This document shows positions 24,472 through 36,919 of a stretch of DNA of 64,000 nucleotides, piece by piece. The position numbers and the translations under genes are program-made. Where the stretch lies: positions 2,048,501 through 2,112,500 of the forward strand of contig JAJFZO010000287.1 in assembly GCA_021397835.1 (NCBI GenBank), written 5' to 3'. Under the pieces are notes generated by a model that saw only the letters and a list, made by a program, of their open reading frames with translations, was not told the DNA's origin and ran no database searches. The first letter of the stretch is position 1. Each line of letters begins with the position of its first letter. Origin of the DNA: Moringa oleifera. Its lineage: Eukaryota; Streptophyta; Magnoliopsida; Brassicales; Moringaceae.

Positions 24472-24953
24472 TTTTTACAAATAAGTGTTTCAAGTTTGGA
24501 CTATACACCATTGATATGTTTAGATGTCTTCATGTATTAACATCATATTTATACGTTGATTTTTACACTGATTATGTCTTGAATTTAAGTGCAATCTGCA
24601 TAAGGTAGGAAGTAGCAACTTGTTGCATGCACAAGATGATTAATCTGATGGGTTCCCACTTCAAACTGTAATTGGGAGGTCGTCAAGTTGTGGACTTGTT
24701 TGAGGTTTGCAACTTCTAAGTGTAGCATCTCTGTCTGCTCCCTCTTCCTTTCTTTGAGAAGATTGAACATAATTGCTTGGTATATTGTCAAAGCCAATTA
24801 GTCACACACATCTGTGACCAGTACATACTGTGGAGGGCATCATGAATGAACTTTTGATCTGTTGGATCCATTTATGTGGCAAGATTTGTAGTAAACTGCA
24901 GAGCGCCTTCATACCACGATATGGAATTTGAAATGCTGGAGTGTGACTCCTAG
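24472..24953. other. 3' flank of MATH gene, no further gene seen
   Basis: This will include the 3' untranslated region and possible terminator signals of the MATH gene. Open frames here are short and lack motifs. Confidence 0.5.
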
Positions 24954-25121
24954 AGTTATGGGGTCGGTGAGGCCATCTTCGATTCCTGCAAGTGCGCTGA
25001 TAAGCTGGGGATTGGATTGTTACCGCTGGGTTTGCTTGGCTTTGGCCTCCAATGGCTTGCTTACAGCTTTCTCCAGCCTGCATACTTTGGTGGGCTCACT
25101 TTGCCCATGTCATTTATGTAA
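24954..25121 (+). other. Unassigned 55-codon open segment, possible orphan last exon
   Basis: After an acceptor-like CTCCTAG (ending 24953), the frame runs 55 codons to a TAA at 25119-25121. It reads SYGVGEAIFDSCKCADKLGI, then a hydrophobic stretch GLLPLGLLGFGLQWLAYSFL, and ends QPAYFGGLTLPMSFM. The base composition is clearly richer in G+C than the surroundings and resembles coding DNA, with one likely membrane segment. I do not recognise the family and see no preceding exon in the same direction. It could be a gene fragment or chance. Confidence 0.3.
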
Positions 25122-25596
25122 GACATAACTACTGATCATCAACTTCTGCTTCTTAAGATGAAAACCTTGTTTTTGCCATATAATCTATGGTTTTAGCTGA
25201 GAATTACAAATTTCCTGATCTTGTTATGTGCTAGAAGGGGCCTCAACTTTTCATTTTCCCCTTCCGATTTTACTTGATTATGACTTGATGCTTAATCCAT
25301 TTCTGCATACACTGTTCTTGCCATTAACGTATTTCCCTTTCAATTTTTTGGATTTCAGTCAGATTCCAATGTTTAGCATTATAAGTTGAGCAACTCAATA
25401 CTTGTAGTAGATATCCCTTTCATTTCACATTATTCCAGGTGTGTTACAGAGAGAGAAAAAGCAGCAACAAAGACATCTATGCAGCAGATTTTTTATGCAA
25501 AAAACTACCAGATAATCAATCACAATGTATTCCAAGACTACTCATGAGATAAGTTCATTCTCTGCATCAAAAACTGATGCTATAATTTGCTAGAGT
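25122..25596. other. Intergenic, 3' side of NPF gene
   Basis: Between the convergent MATH and NPF genes. It contains the 3' untranslated region of the NPF gene (- strand) and nothing else that I can identify. Confidence 0.5.
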
Positions 25597-28500
25597 TCAT
25601 AACTTTCCATTGAAGTAATCCTCACAGCTCACTTCCTTCTCTTCTGGATCGTCATTCCCATGAACTTTTTTGTAGACAAAGCCCTTAGCAATCCACACAT
25701 AAGCACACAAATTTAAAGCACTCAACCCTGCCAGGACCCAGTAGAAGCGGTCAAGATGAGCTCGGTTAAGATTATCACCTAGCCACTTCTCACCGTGCTT
25801 TGAGCTAATTGCCTGCACAGCAGATATAATAGCACTGTTCAGAAAGCTCCCAACTCCAATGATACTAAGAAAAGCTGCAGCACCCAGGCTTCTCATTGCT
25901 TCAGGCATCTGGTCGTAGAACAGTTCTTGTAATCCAACAATTGTGAACACATCAGCAATTCCACCCATCATGTACTGGGGCAACAGCCACCAGACTCTCA
26001 TTGGTACAATTGCTTTGGGGCTATCCAGCAGGCCATGGTCTATTGCAGTGCTCACCCTTCTAGCCTCTACTAGACCAGATACAGCCATGTTAACTATTGA
26101 CAGAAACAGACCAATTCCTATTCTTTGCAGCACTGTTATGCCTGAGGGGTGTCCTGTTATTTTTCTTGCTAATGGGACAAAGATTCGATCATAGGCAGGG
26201 ACGGTGACAAGTATAGTGAACCCTACAAGGCTTTGAAGTGCTGCTGCAGGAAGGGTGATGTGTGGTCCGATTGATCTGTTCATTGTGCTTCCTTGCTTGG
26301 TGAAGAATGTGTGCAACTGAACTATCACAGCGCTGAACATTAAGCAACTCAACCATATGGGGATAAGGCGTAGGACAAGCTTCACTTCTTCCACTTGGTT
26401 CACCGAGCATAGCCGCCAGCCATTTCTGGTTTTGCTCGAGGCATCAACGCTGTCGACAATCATTGCCTTATCCAAAAATCTGCAGATTTCAGTTACATCA
26501 ATGAAATGCATGACGCTCCTTAATTAACCAAAGTTGTAAGAAATAACATTTTCTCTGGTGTAAATAAAAGTAAATAAAACTAAAAAAGAGACAAAAAGTT
26601 GAAAGAAAATACAAGTTTCCTTTTCCCTTTTTTTTTTTTTTTTCAAGAAACATAAACGGACATTGAGGAATGTCATCACATGATCATTACTCATGTGTAT
26701 CTATTAAATAAAGATAATAACATGGCCACCAAGATTTCTCTAATGAAAGAGCATCCTGACACCTTTTCTTGTTTATCATTTGAGGAAAGATTATCCAATA
26801 TTCGCTCCACGAGCGAGGAAATAAGATGAGTATATAATAAGGGCAAACACATATATATATTTGTAAACAAGCCCGCAGATACCGACTAGCCACATGAAAT
26901 TAGTGACTTAACCAAATTTCATTGCAATGGAACAGGATCTGGTCCTCGTTGAATCAAGTCTTCCCACTTTAATTAAATTGGTCTTCTTCTTTATTTTGTC
27001 AAATCACATATCACCATCAAATTAATTGCTTTTTTGATTGCTAATTAGGGTTTGGAAACAGTCTGTTTAATAATACTCCAGAGAGCTTGAACTGAGACAT
27101 ACCTAAATTGATTAGTACGCGCCAGGGTTCTGGTCTTGGGGCGACCACCTTTGAATTGACCTTCTTTCCTCTCGTCTTCGTAGCAAATACCACAGCCGTC
27201 GCGCATCTCACTCACCCGCCACTTCCGTGCAGCTGCAACAAAGACCTGTGCCACTGTGGTCAATGGGCTTCCGACGGGACGTTGCTTCCGGTACCTCCTG
27301 ATTCCGATCAGAAACATCCCTAATGCCACAGCCAGCGCCCCTGCTAAGACACTAAACCCTGCAGCCCAACCAACCTGGTCCTGAATGCATAAAAAGCACA
27401 AAACTATTCAGATTTATCTTTCAGCATGATCTGCAATATATTATCTGTGTATGTGGGTATCATTCTATTCATCGCAAAGGAGAAAACCGGAAGTGGCATA
27501 TATTAAGAGTAAACGATTGGCTACCTGGATAAAAATGACTACCAGGATGGCTACAGATGAACCAAGAACTATGCCTAAGTACCACCAGTTAAAGAACGAG
27601 CTTTTAGCCTCCTTCTCCTCTGGCGTGTCCTCCTCGAACTGGTCTGCGGCAAAGGTTTGCACGCATGGTTTGTGCCCTCCTTCACCTACGGCTAACGTGT
27701 AAAGTGCCGTGAAGAACACCGCTTTGCGATAATGCGAAGGAACTACAGACACTGATAAGGCCAAGGAAACCATTCCCTGTCCAATTAAACAGGAGAAAAC
27801 GGGATCAGATATAGTAATTCATTTGCATTTGCTTGGTACACAGACTTTTTATGTTTAAAGCATAAGTGAAACTCTATGGATCAGTAGGTTGCCAAAACTT
27901 AATAGTTTTGTCCTTTAATAAAGTATACCATTTAGTCCAGCTAACGTATGAGTGTGTCTCCACATTGTGGGTCTGGATTTCAATAGATTTTGGGTTATGA
28001 AGTATAAACAGTACAGACATAGGACATCTGCGCAAAAGGAGTTTCTCATCGAAAAAGGAAACTGACCATCAAATAGATGATGGAGGAGAGAATAATGGTC
28101 TTGAAGCGACCAAGAAAGGAGTCGGCAATGAGGGCTCCGAGTATGGGGAAGAGAGCCGAGACACCAAGCCACGTATTGACATTCTTGGCCGCTGTTGCAG
28201 TGGCCTCACCAAGATCATTTGTGAGGTACATGATCAGATTACCAGCCAACCCGTAGAAGGCAAATCGCTCTGCCATCTCCACAACTAACAAGAAGAAAGG
28301 ATTTAAATCGTTAAAACAAGAAGAAGAAGATAACACGTATGTACCACCAGAAAACAAAGATAAACATATTAAAGAACATGAAAACGAAGATAGAAGGATC
28401 TGAGCTCAAATGGTATGGTAAAGAAGAAAACTCGAAAGGGTGAAGAATATAGGACAGCGATAGACGCAGAATTATGAACTCACTGATGATAAAAATGGCG

Positions 28501-28610
28501 GCATGCCAGCCACCTTTGGAAGATTTCTGTTGGGTTGAGTCGTCGTCGGTATAATCTCCATTAACGTGGTTGCCATCTGTCATGGTCACAGGAGCTACTG
28601 AGCTATCCAT
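25597..28610 (-). CDS. NRT1/PTR family (NPF) proton-coupled transporter, NPF5-like, 585 aa
   Basis: Coding exons on the - strand: 28610-28484, 28284-28067, 27776-27525, 27380-27103, 26479-25597 (127, 218, 252, 278, 883 nt). All introns are GT..AG and the joined frame is open for 1758 nt, a usual length for the family. Features include a hydrophilic N-terminus ending KGGWHAAIFII, the proton-coupling ExxER motif as EMAER at about residues 45-49 followed by FAFYGLAGNLI, GEGGHKPCVQTFAADQF and FFNWWYLGI in the fourth and fifth helix region, and a long charged central loop (RKWRVSEMRDG to NQFRFLDKAM). The last exon carries the second six helices and ends EEKEVSCEDYFNGKL. NPF proteins import nitrate, peptides or other small metabolites with protons across the plasma membrane or tonoplast. 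The substrate cannot be read from sequence; the subfamily call (NPF5.10-like) is by resemblance only. Confidence 0.93.
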
Positions 28611-28663
28611 GGCAGTCTGACTGACGCATGAACTTGCATATAACTTCCTTGAACCCCAACCCC

Positions 28664-28673
28664 CTTTTTATAT
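28664..28673 (-). promoter_or_regulatory. Candidate TATA box of NPF gene
   Basis: On the - strand ATATAAAAAG lies about 55-60 bp upstream of the ATG at 28610, consistent with a short 5' leader. This is based on motif and position only. Confidence 0.4.
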
Positions 28674-28689
28674 GGATAAAATTCTCACT

Positions 28690-30960
28690 TGTGGGTATTT
28701 TCGTAATTTTATCAATTGTGTCTTTGTTGTCAAAGTCGTCATGCATTCATCTACAACTAGAAGATCGAAATGCACGATCACCCTTAATCATCACGCCCAA
28801 AGTCAAAACTTGTATTAATTTCCTTTTTGTTTTTTAATTTTTAATTATTAAGAATCTGGGGTTTGCCCTCCACAGAAAATGAAATAGGACAATCTCATTT
28901 TTAATAGGGAAAAAAATCATAGTTAATTCCAAACCAAAAGGAACAAAACCATCCTTTTTCTACAAATTTTAATTTTATTTAAAGCATCTCATAACTTTAC
29001 ACGTTTCAATCATATCATACACATTTGTGCAAAAAAGAAAAAAAAAAAAAAACTGTTCTTATCGCTAAAAGATTGCGGAAGATACCTGCAAGATAGAAGT
29101 CATTGGTTCAAAAGCAATATAAGCTCGTGATTTTTGAACTAAAATCACTGTAGCACCCAAGAGTTGCTCTCTCATTGACAACGCCCCCCTACCACAACTT
29201 TGCTCTCAGTTTCATTTACATATATGTAAAAAATAAAATCAAGCAGTTGACACTTACTATTATGAGCCTACTGATTTTCCTTTTTTTCATGTTCCTCATG
29301 CTTTTAAGAAGTCCTAATCAGGGTTTTATTTTGGTTCATCTTTTGGTTGGAATATGTACAAGGCGTGTAATTTGGTTTGTTCTGAGAAATTCACATCAGA
29401 AATTAAATTTATGATAAAGGAAGTTGACCCATTGATTACTCAGTATGGAAGACTTTAATTTGTCTTTGAGCAAAATGCCAAAACCAAAAATCAAGTTTTC
29501 TTGTAGGTTGAGTGTCCATTTTGTGTTCAATTCTGGACGATGTAAAAGCTACAGTAGCTGTTGCTCTTTTTTTTTGGGAATTTCTGATTTGGTATTCTCT
29601 TGTGGATTGCATGATACTGTGGATGACATGTGATTCATGAACCTACCAAGTTGATTGAAGGTCACTTTCTCAAACATCCCCACTTATTTATGTACAATTT
29701 TTCATTAATTTGTTTATCTTTTAATTATTAATGCTTCTTGGTTAAGTAATTATTTATTTTTTTATAATTTTAATTATTCATACTATTTTATTGACAAATT
29801 TAAAATATCAATTAATTTCTCACAAAGTATGAAAGCTTGATTGATGCATCATAAAATCCAAAAATAATATAATATTTTTCATGTAATGAAAAATTCAGTC
29901 ATTTCATTAGAAAATTAAACTGCTGATTGGTTCATTTCTTGCATAGCATTTCTTCCCTTAGTTTTTTCCTTCTTCTAGCTATTTGTAATTCGCCAAACAA
30001 TAAACCGGTTTAGTTAAAATTAAATTAAAATTCTATTTTTTAAACAAAATTAAGAAATCGAAATTTGTATCCTTAAAATGTAAACAAAAGGTATTTATTA
30101 TTAGTAGGAAAAAAAGATATTATGTGGTAGAACCTTAGGTGAAGCATATATACACATAGGATGTATATTAATATTGTCATTATCTTCGAAAACGAGTCCA
30201 AGTCCCTTTTTAATTGTTCAAAATTACTGGAAATTAATATATTAAAAAAATTAATTACCCGAATGCATCTTATTAAACAAAATAACAGTAACAATATTTT
30301 CAACTAAATTTAATAAATTATTATTATTATTGAAAGTTTGAGCTAGCTAGCTATTATGGTGAATGGAGGATCATTTACCACTTGCACCTATGGCACATAT
30401 AGTGGTTTGTGTAATGGTTTCCTTTTCAGGAGAAACAATCCTTATCTTAGACTGTATCCTATTTACCTAATAAGGTAATGGTGCAATAATTATGTTTTAG
30501 TAGGTAAGGATTATACTTACCGACATATATAATAATTAAGAAATTCAACGAAATTGATAGTGAAAAGTATTTAACATTGAAAATACATTTTCCAAAGTCA
30601 TCTAGTTGCATGTGACTCTCCCGTTTCTTAAGGTTATTCGATTTAAGATTTGAAAACAAAAAAAAAAAAAAAAAAAAAAACCAATGTTGATCGATTTTGA
30701 AAAAATTGAAATTGAATTTAATAAAACCATAGGGAACCAAAATAAATCAAAGTTAATCCCATTTAGGTTTGTTTTGTTTGGTTATCTTATTACAATAAAT
30801 TAAGATAATAACAAAACTTTACTAAATGTATGAACAATTACTTATACCCGATGATATAGAACATATTTCAATAATTACCAATTATAAGATAAGACATATG
30901 GATCTATACCAATCGTTATTTAAATATATTATCGAATAACCACCATTAAAAATTATAAAA
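28690..30960. other. AT-rich intergenic DNA upstream of NPF
   Basis: The proximal part should hold the NPF promoter. The rest shows poly(A)/poly(T) tracts (for example 30657-30680) and short open frames without motifs. No transposon ends or RNA genes were recognised. Confidence 0.5.
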
Positions 30961-30970
30961 ATTATAACTA

Positions 30971-31264
30971 ATTTTTCTTTAATAATTATGATATTGATAC
31001 ATATAAACAAAAGAATATATACACAAACTCCAATAAAATCTATTAATCTTATTTAATATATATTTTAAAAAGCTTACTGATTTGAAGTAGATAAGCTTTT
31101 ATTTTTTATATTTTTTATTGAATTTTTTTAAAAATTTTTCTTTAATAATTATGATATTGATACATATAAACAAAAGAATATATACACAAACTCCAATAAA
31201 ATCTATTAACTTATTTAATATATATTTTAAAAAGCTTACTGATTTGAAGTAGATAAGCTTTTAT
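30971..31264. repeat. Direct duplication, about 130 bp copies at 163 bp spacing
   Basis: Copy 1 (about 30971-31102) and copy 2 (about 31134-31264) share ATTTTTCTTTAATAATTATG, ATATACACAAACTCCAATAA and GCTTACTGATTTGAAGTAGA almost without change (a single C is missing in copy 2 after CTATTAA). They are separated by about 30 bp of T-rich DNA. The near identity in otherwise diverged DNA suggests a recent duplication. Confidence 0.9.
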
Positions 31265-31269
31265 CTTCT

Positions 31270-33050
31270 TATAAACTTATGAAATAAAATATCTTTTTTT
31301 ATGAGTTTTTGGTATGAGATCTCAAAATGATTTCATCATTTGAATTATGTTTAGAGAAAAAGAAATGATGACATTACATCAAAATCAAAATAAATTCTTC
31401 ATCTTCCATGTGAAAGGTGACATTTTTTCTAAAAAATAAAAATTTAATATGACTTTGCTTTAAGGAAACAAATCGTTGCCTACACTTTTTAGGGAAGATT
31501 TGCGGCGCCCCTAAGTGTGTTACTGTTTAATATTGACCCAAGAACCATAAAAAACCATCAAAAATATTTTTTAAATAAAAATTACAAAAAATTATATATT
31601 TATTTTATATTATTAATTAAGTTGTTGTATTTTAAAAATATGAATTTTAAATTAAAATTTTTTAAAAATATAAACAAACATTCAAACTATCATCTTAAAA
31701 AAAATTTAAATTTTTTAAGTACTAAAAAAATGTATATATAAATTTATATTATTATAAATTTAAAATATTCATAAAAAATAAATTTTACTTCAAAAATTAT
31801 TTAAATTTGAATGATAGATTCAAAATAAAGTGAATAATTGATTTGAATCATTTTGAAATATTTCAACAACGAAAATATCCTTATTTTTTCATGATCATTT
31901 GAGTTAATATTCAATTTAGTATCAAATTGATGGATCAAAATTTAATTTATCACTTTTGCATAAAAAATTTGATTGATAATATGAGATAAATATTAAAGTT
32001 TTATATAACTTTTACCTTAAAAAAATTAGTTGTTGAATTTGATATAAATTTTCTTTTTTCACTTTAAGAATGTCTCAAATCATCAGTTTGTATATTTTAA
32101 ATGTAAAGATCAAATATAATTATAGAAGGAAATACCTTCTCTCTTTTTTCCCCTTATTTTCTAACAACACAAACATAAAATTTTGGCATTGTGATGTCAC
32201 TTCATCCCTTTTCCTTCCTTGTTTTCTTACATTTCTCTCTTTCTAACTAACATGTCTCTCTTCTCATCACCTTTGTCTTTCTTTGTTAACTTCAGAACGA
32301 GAAAATACCATCATAAGGGTCATTTTGCTTTCATTTTGTTTTTGTAAACCCAACTTTTTAAACTCATTTCTTCTCTAAATACTTAGCATCTTGAGTTAGA
32401 TTGAAGCAAAAAAATCACATTTTGAAAGGTCTTTGTATATTATGGTCAAATTTTTATTCAATTTTTTAAAGATATTAACGAGTAATGAAGTGAGTTAAAA
32501 CTCACAAAATGATTTTTATAAATTTTTATTTTTGGTTATCTTATTTTCAGTAGCTGTATTTGTGTACATTGCTTTTCTTACTCATTTAACGATTCGATAA
32601 GATATAGATACGTGTTTTATTTGAACTCATACTAGAAGAGGGTTTTTTTTTTTTTTTTTGTGGCGTGAATTGTGCATGTTCAGACATCCAAAACTTAGAC
32701 TATGCAAACAACCAAAACCAAATCTTGAGAATCTTTTTCGAGTTTCTTTTTTTTATTTTTGAGTAATATTCAAGTTTGATGTTGAATCCATATTGACAAG
32801 TGGTTATTAGGAGGCTTTTATGTTATTGATGATGTAATGTCAATTACAAATACATTATGCAGATGTATGTTTGTTTTGTGCATATCAATTTGACTATTCT
32901 AGGTATGTAGTAATGACTTATTATGCATTGTTAGTGCAATATTGTTGATAATGGTAATCTTCACAACTCAATACTTTTAAACTTTAAAAAGCCATGTCAA
33001 ATAATAATCTAATCTCTATACAATTCAAGGGCTACAATTATTTGATTTGT
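31270..33050. other. AT-rich DNA, no gene recognised
   Basis: Mostly A/T-rich with runs of poly(T). The open frame at 31517-31741 is Lys/Asn/Tyr/Phe-rich, as expected from AT-rich chance sequence. A T run with CTCTTTTTTCCCC at 32140-32300 is pyrimidine-rich. No features supported. Confidence 0.5.
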
Positions 33051-33140
33051 CTAAATTCATAATGCATTGATAAGTCGATAATGTACTACTTGTTTATAAA
33101 ATTCATACTAATCACATGCAACCTAATAATGACTTAAGAT

Positions 33141-33212
33141 ACTATCAACTATAATAAACTCCTTATTTGTATTGTCACTATCAACTATAATAAACTCCTT
33201 ATTTGTATTCTC
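33141..33212. repeat. 36 bp tandem duplication
   Basis: ACTATCAACTATAATAAACT then CCTTATTTGTATT occurs twice back to back (33141-33176 and 33177-33212) with a single base difference (GTC versus CTC at the end). It lies in a wider zone (about 33060-33420) of loosely repeated words such as TTCATACTAATTGCATGCAA and AATGACTTAAGA. Confidence 0.9.
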
Positions 33213-34104
33213 ACTTAAGATACCAACTAATTGCATGCACTACTTGTTTATATTACCATACTAATTGAATTTAGAACATCATCAACTGTAGAAAACTCCT
33301 CAATGACTAAGTCCATTAATAAGTAAATGATGCACCATTTGTTTGTAAATTCATACTAATTGCATGCAACTTACTAATGACGTAAGACACTATCAAAATG
33401 ATTTATTATAATACCATAATAATTTAACTTAGAAAATAATAACTTATTATTAATTGATTAATAAATCAAATATCATCACATTCATTCTGAAGTGGACAAT
33501 ACATATTACTTATTATTTAACTTAAAATTAACATAAGATGATGAGACAATTCGTACCATTTAACTTCAAATGAAAACTTCACAATTCATCTAAGTCATTA
33601 CTTACTAGGCTATATCCCATAATGACTTTAATGCTAAATTTATAATGCACTTAATACTTGGTCGTTGTAGTATGTTGTATTATTACTAAGTTCATAATGC
33701 ACTTACTAATTTTACAAGTTCTAAAATGTAATGTTGTACTTCGTATTCCTAAAAAAAACACATTTATGCGTGTACACTATCAACAACGCATTTTTCAACA
33801 TATATTCAAATTAAAAATATATCATAAACAAGTTAAATGTTCCAACAATGACATAATAACTACAAACCAAAGAAACATTCAAATAAAGTTTTTAAAATTT
33901 GCATAAACTTCCAATGCCATCGATTGTTAGATCCACTCCATAGAGTATTCATCGAAAGCTAAACAAAGACTATCCATGATTAATTTCATGAACATAACCC
34001 AAAGAACTTCATAATGTCTTCTGTAATTTTAAAAGCCTAAACAATCAATTATATATACATGAACAATTACACATGCAAACTAAACTAAGTAAAATACTTA
34101 TTTA

Positions 34105-34334
34105 GTCATTATGCCTATTTAATAAATCATTATGCATGTTTAATATGTCATTATGCCTATTTAATAAATCATTAGACTGTTTAATAAATCACTATGCATG
34201 TTTGATGAGCCATTAATCTTGATTGATATATTGTTATGCATGTCTAATAAGTCAACATGTTTACTTAATAAGTCACTATGCATATTTAATAAGTTACTAT
34301 ATATGACTAGTAAGTCACTACGATTAACTACTAA
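34105..34334. repeat. Degenerate 21 bp minisatellite, about 11 copies
   Basis: Successive 20-21 bp units follow the consensus GTCATTATGCATGTTTAATAA. The start offsets keep a 21 bp rhythm with one 20 bp unit near 34168. Some copies are well preserved (the first three) and the last ones are badly decayed. There is no coding potential. Related but scattered words occur at 33060-33640. Confidence 0.85.
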
Positions 34335-34339
34335 ATAAC

Positions 34340-35971
34340 TATATTAAACTAAATACATATCACACAAGTTGTTAAAATAAATCATGCAGAACATAATTGT
34401 TAAATTTAATTAACAAACTAATAATTCACATTAAAGTAAAATTGATATACTAAATGTACTAAATTGTAACATCAAAAATTGACAGTAGAACTAACAAAAT
34501 TTAGCTCAACGTACATAAATAAAAGAACTAATATAAAATTTAAAGTCACTATTGGTTATACGTAGATAGTACCTTATAAGCATCGGCAATGTTGATAAAT
34601 ATTTTTCATAATTATGGACTCGAGTTTTTGTCTAGGTGACAATTAAGATTAAAGAGTTGGAATGTCAAAACTAAAAAATAAAAGGTTTCACAAATAATTT
34701 TCTTAATTTATTTTTCCTTTTTTGTAGTTTCCACCTTGAATATTAAATAAATTCATAAGTTAACAATAAAGAGTTTGGAACAAATAATGATTATGGCTTA
34801 TTAGTATATACACACATTGATTCTAAGAGCACAAAATAAAAAAACAAAGTAAAAAAAAAGATAATTATAAATCAAAAAAAGAAAACAAATCAAGATAATT
34901 ACAAAATTACAAATACGAAAATCCCTTGATTATTAATTAGAAAAGTAGATTTCTTAATGTTGGTTTTATCTTTATCAAAACATTTTAATTTATCCTCATT
35001 TTGTTACTTATTTATTCTTTATTTATTGACCAATTAAAAATCTCTTTTCACATTTTAAATTCTTTTAAAGCAAAACTAAAAAGTATAATTCTATTTGTAT
35101 CCCTAACAACTCTTCAATGCTCTACATCAAACATTAAACAATAACAGATACAAATTAATAATATGTTTTCTTTTAAATTTTTTCTCTTTTTTTCTTTTTT
35201 ATCTTATAAAAGAAGAAAGAGAATGGCTAAAAGACAAAATAGATTATTTTTAGAATATGTTAAAATAATTAGTAAATTTTTTCACTAAGAGAGATATCCA
35301 TGATATTTAGTAATTGTTAGAATATGTTAAAATAAATTTATAGAGATAATTATTTTGTTTTCATTTGATTGTAACCTTTAAAATTGTACTAAATCATAAA
35401 TATTATAAATTTTTGGTAAATATATAGAAAATTTTGAATTATATGTGCTTTTAATTTGAATCTCGATATATCAATTAAATCAATTACACATCTAAAAATT
35501 TAATTTAATTTACATTAAATTTTAAGTTAAATAGTTATAAAAAAATCAAATATTTTGATAACTGAAATGCTTTAAAAATGACACCAATAAGTTTACAGTT
35601 ATTTCAAGTGTACCACTCAAAATTGAATAATTTTTTTATCAATGATCTATTTTTATGATTTTTTTAATTTTTATAATGTAAAATTTAAAAAATTACTCTA
35701 AAAAACTTTAAAACTTTTATAATTATAGCTTGAATACTTTTTTATATGTGTAAAAAAATTAAGTCAAAATTTATTTTATAAGATCCTTAATTTAAATATA
35801 TTCAATTTATGAATTTTTTGACAAAATTTAAATTGAATCAAATTGAAACATGAGACATACAATTAATCCAGTCGATACTTTAAAGTCTCAAATAAAAAAT
35901 AAGTATAATTCATGATTTTTTTTGTGGGTTAATCACATCAAAAGGACATGCATTTTCAAATTTAGACTTGC

Positions 35972-36007
<36 letters not shown>

Positions 36008-36910
36008 TTATTTAGGGCTCATATTTTTATTGAATTCTTAATGTGAAACTTTGTTCTATTTTGTCAATATTAACAGTTTTGTGCGCACATGTGCATGTGA
36101 TTTTTACTTATGTAATTAATCAAATATCCATTAGACATTATCAAAACAAACAAAATATCTTTTATTCACATTCTCTTTAAATATTTATATTTTAAAAGTC
36201 TTACCATGGTTGATTCAAAAAATAATATTTTATTTATTTTGATAGTATTTAAAGAAAAATTATGATAGTTATTTAAGTAAAAGTCACATGCATATCACAT
36301 GTGTGCAAAATCATTAATATTAATGAAAATTATACGTCAAAGCTTCAGATTAAAAGTCTAAGAAAAACATGAGTCTCAAATAAGTGCAATTATTCTTGTA
36401 ACTCTCAATTTGAAATCGTGAACAAAATACAAGTTTTTTTGATGCAATTAACTCTTTTTATATTTAACTTAAGTTGTTTACTAATAATTATTATTTTGTA
36501 ATTATTAATTAATTTTTATTAATTAAATGTATAAAATAATCACAATTATTTTTATTTTTATCTTTAAACAAAAATGTTCTCATAAATATATTATTATTCA
36601 TGGGTATACTATAAAAATTTTCAGTGAAAAACTTCTTTAAAAAAAAAATCATCTCTTTTTTTACACAACTATGTTATGTCCAAAAATTTTGTACTTTTTG
36701 TTTCAAATCTTTTTTTTTTTTTGTTGCAACATCGGTCGATTATTTAAGTTGAGCTTTTTCTCTGTACAATCAAGTTTTTATGAGATGAAAAAATAAATTA
36801 TTTTAAAATATTTATTATTTACTAAAGTCTATGAAAACAATTAGAACATTAATTTCAAGAATTTGTGATATTGTGTGAATCTTTTAGTTTTTTTGGTGGA
36901 TTTTAACATT
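34340..36910. other. AT-rich DNA, no gene recognised
   Basis: Very AT-rich, with homopolymer tracts and an (AT)n microsatellite at about 35974-35999. No ORF with a recognisable motif, no transposon termini and no RNA gene were seen. Confidence 0.5.
35972..36000. repeat. (AT)n microsatellite
   Basis: About 13-14 AT dinucleotides in a row followed by GTATGTAT. Simple sequence repeat. Confidence 0.95.
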
Positions 36911-36919
36911 AAAAAAAAA

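Noticed and set aside
26189..27702. Open frames on the other strand or frame across the NPF exons
   Set aside because: They are shadows of the transporter exons, whose spliced frame is continuous and family-typical.
29090..29130. GGTTCAAAAGC word resembling a tRNA T-loop
   Set aside because: No matching acceptor or anticodon stems nearby.
34105..34334. Possible CRISPR-like array
   Set aside because: The repeats are contiguous without unique spacers and the DNA is plant nuclear; it is a minisatellite.
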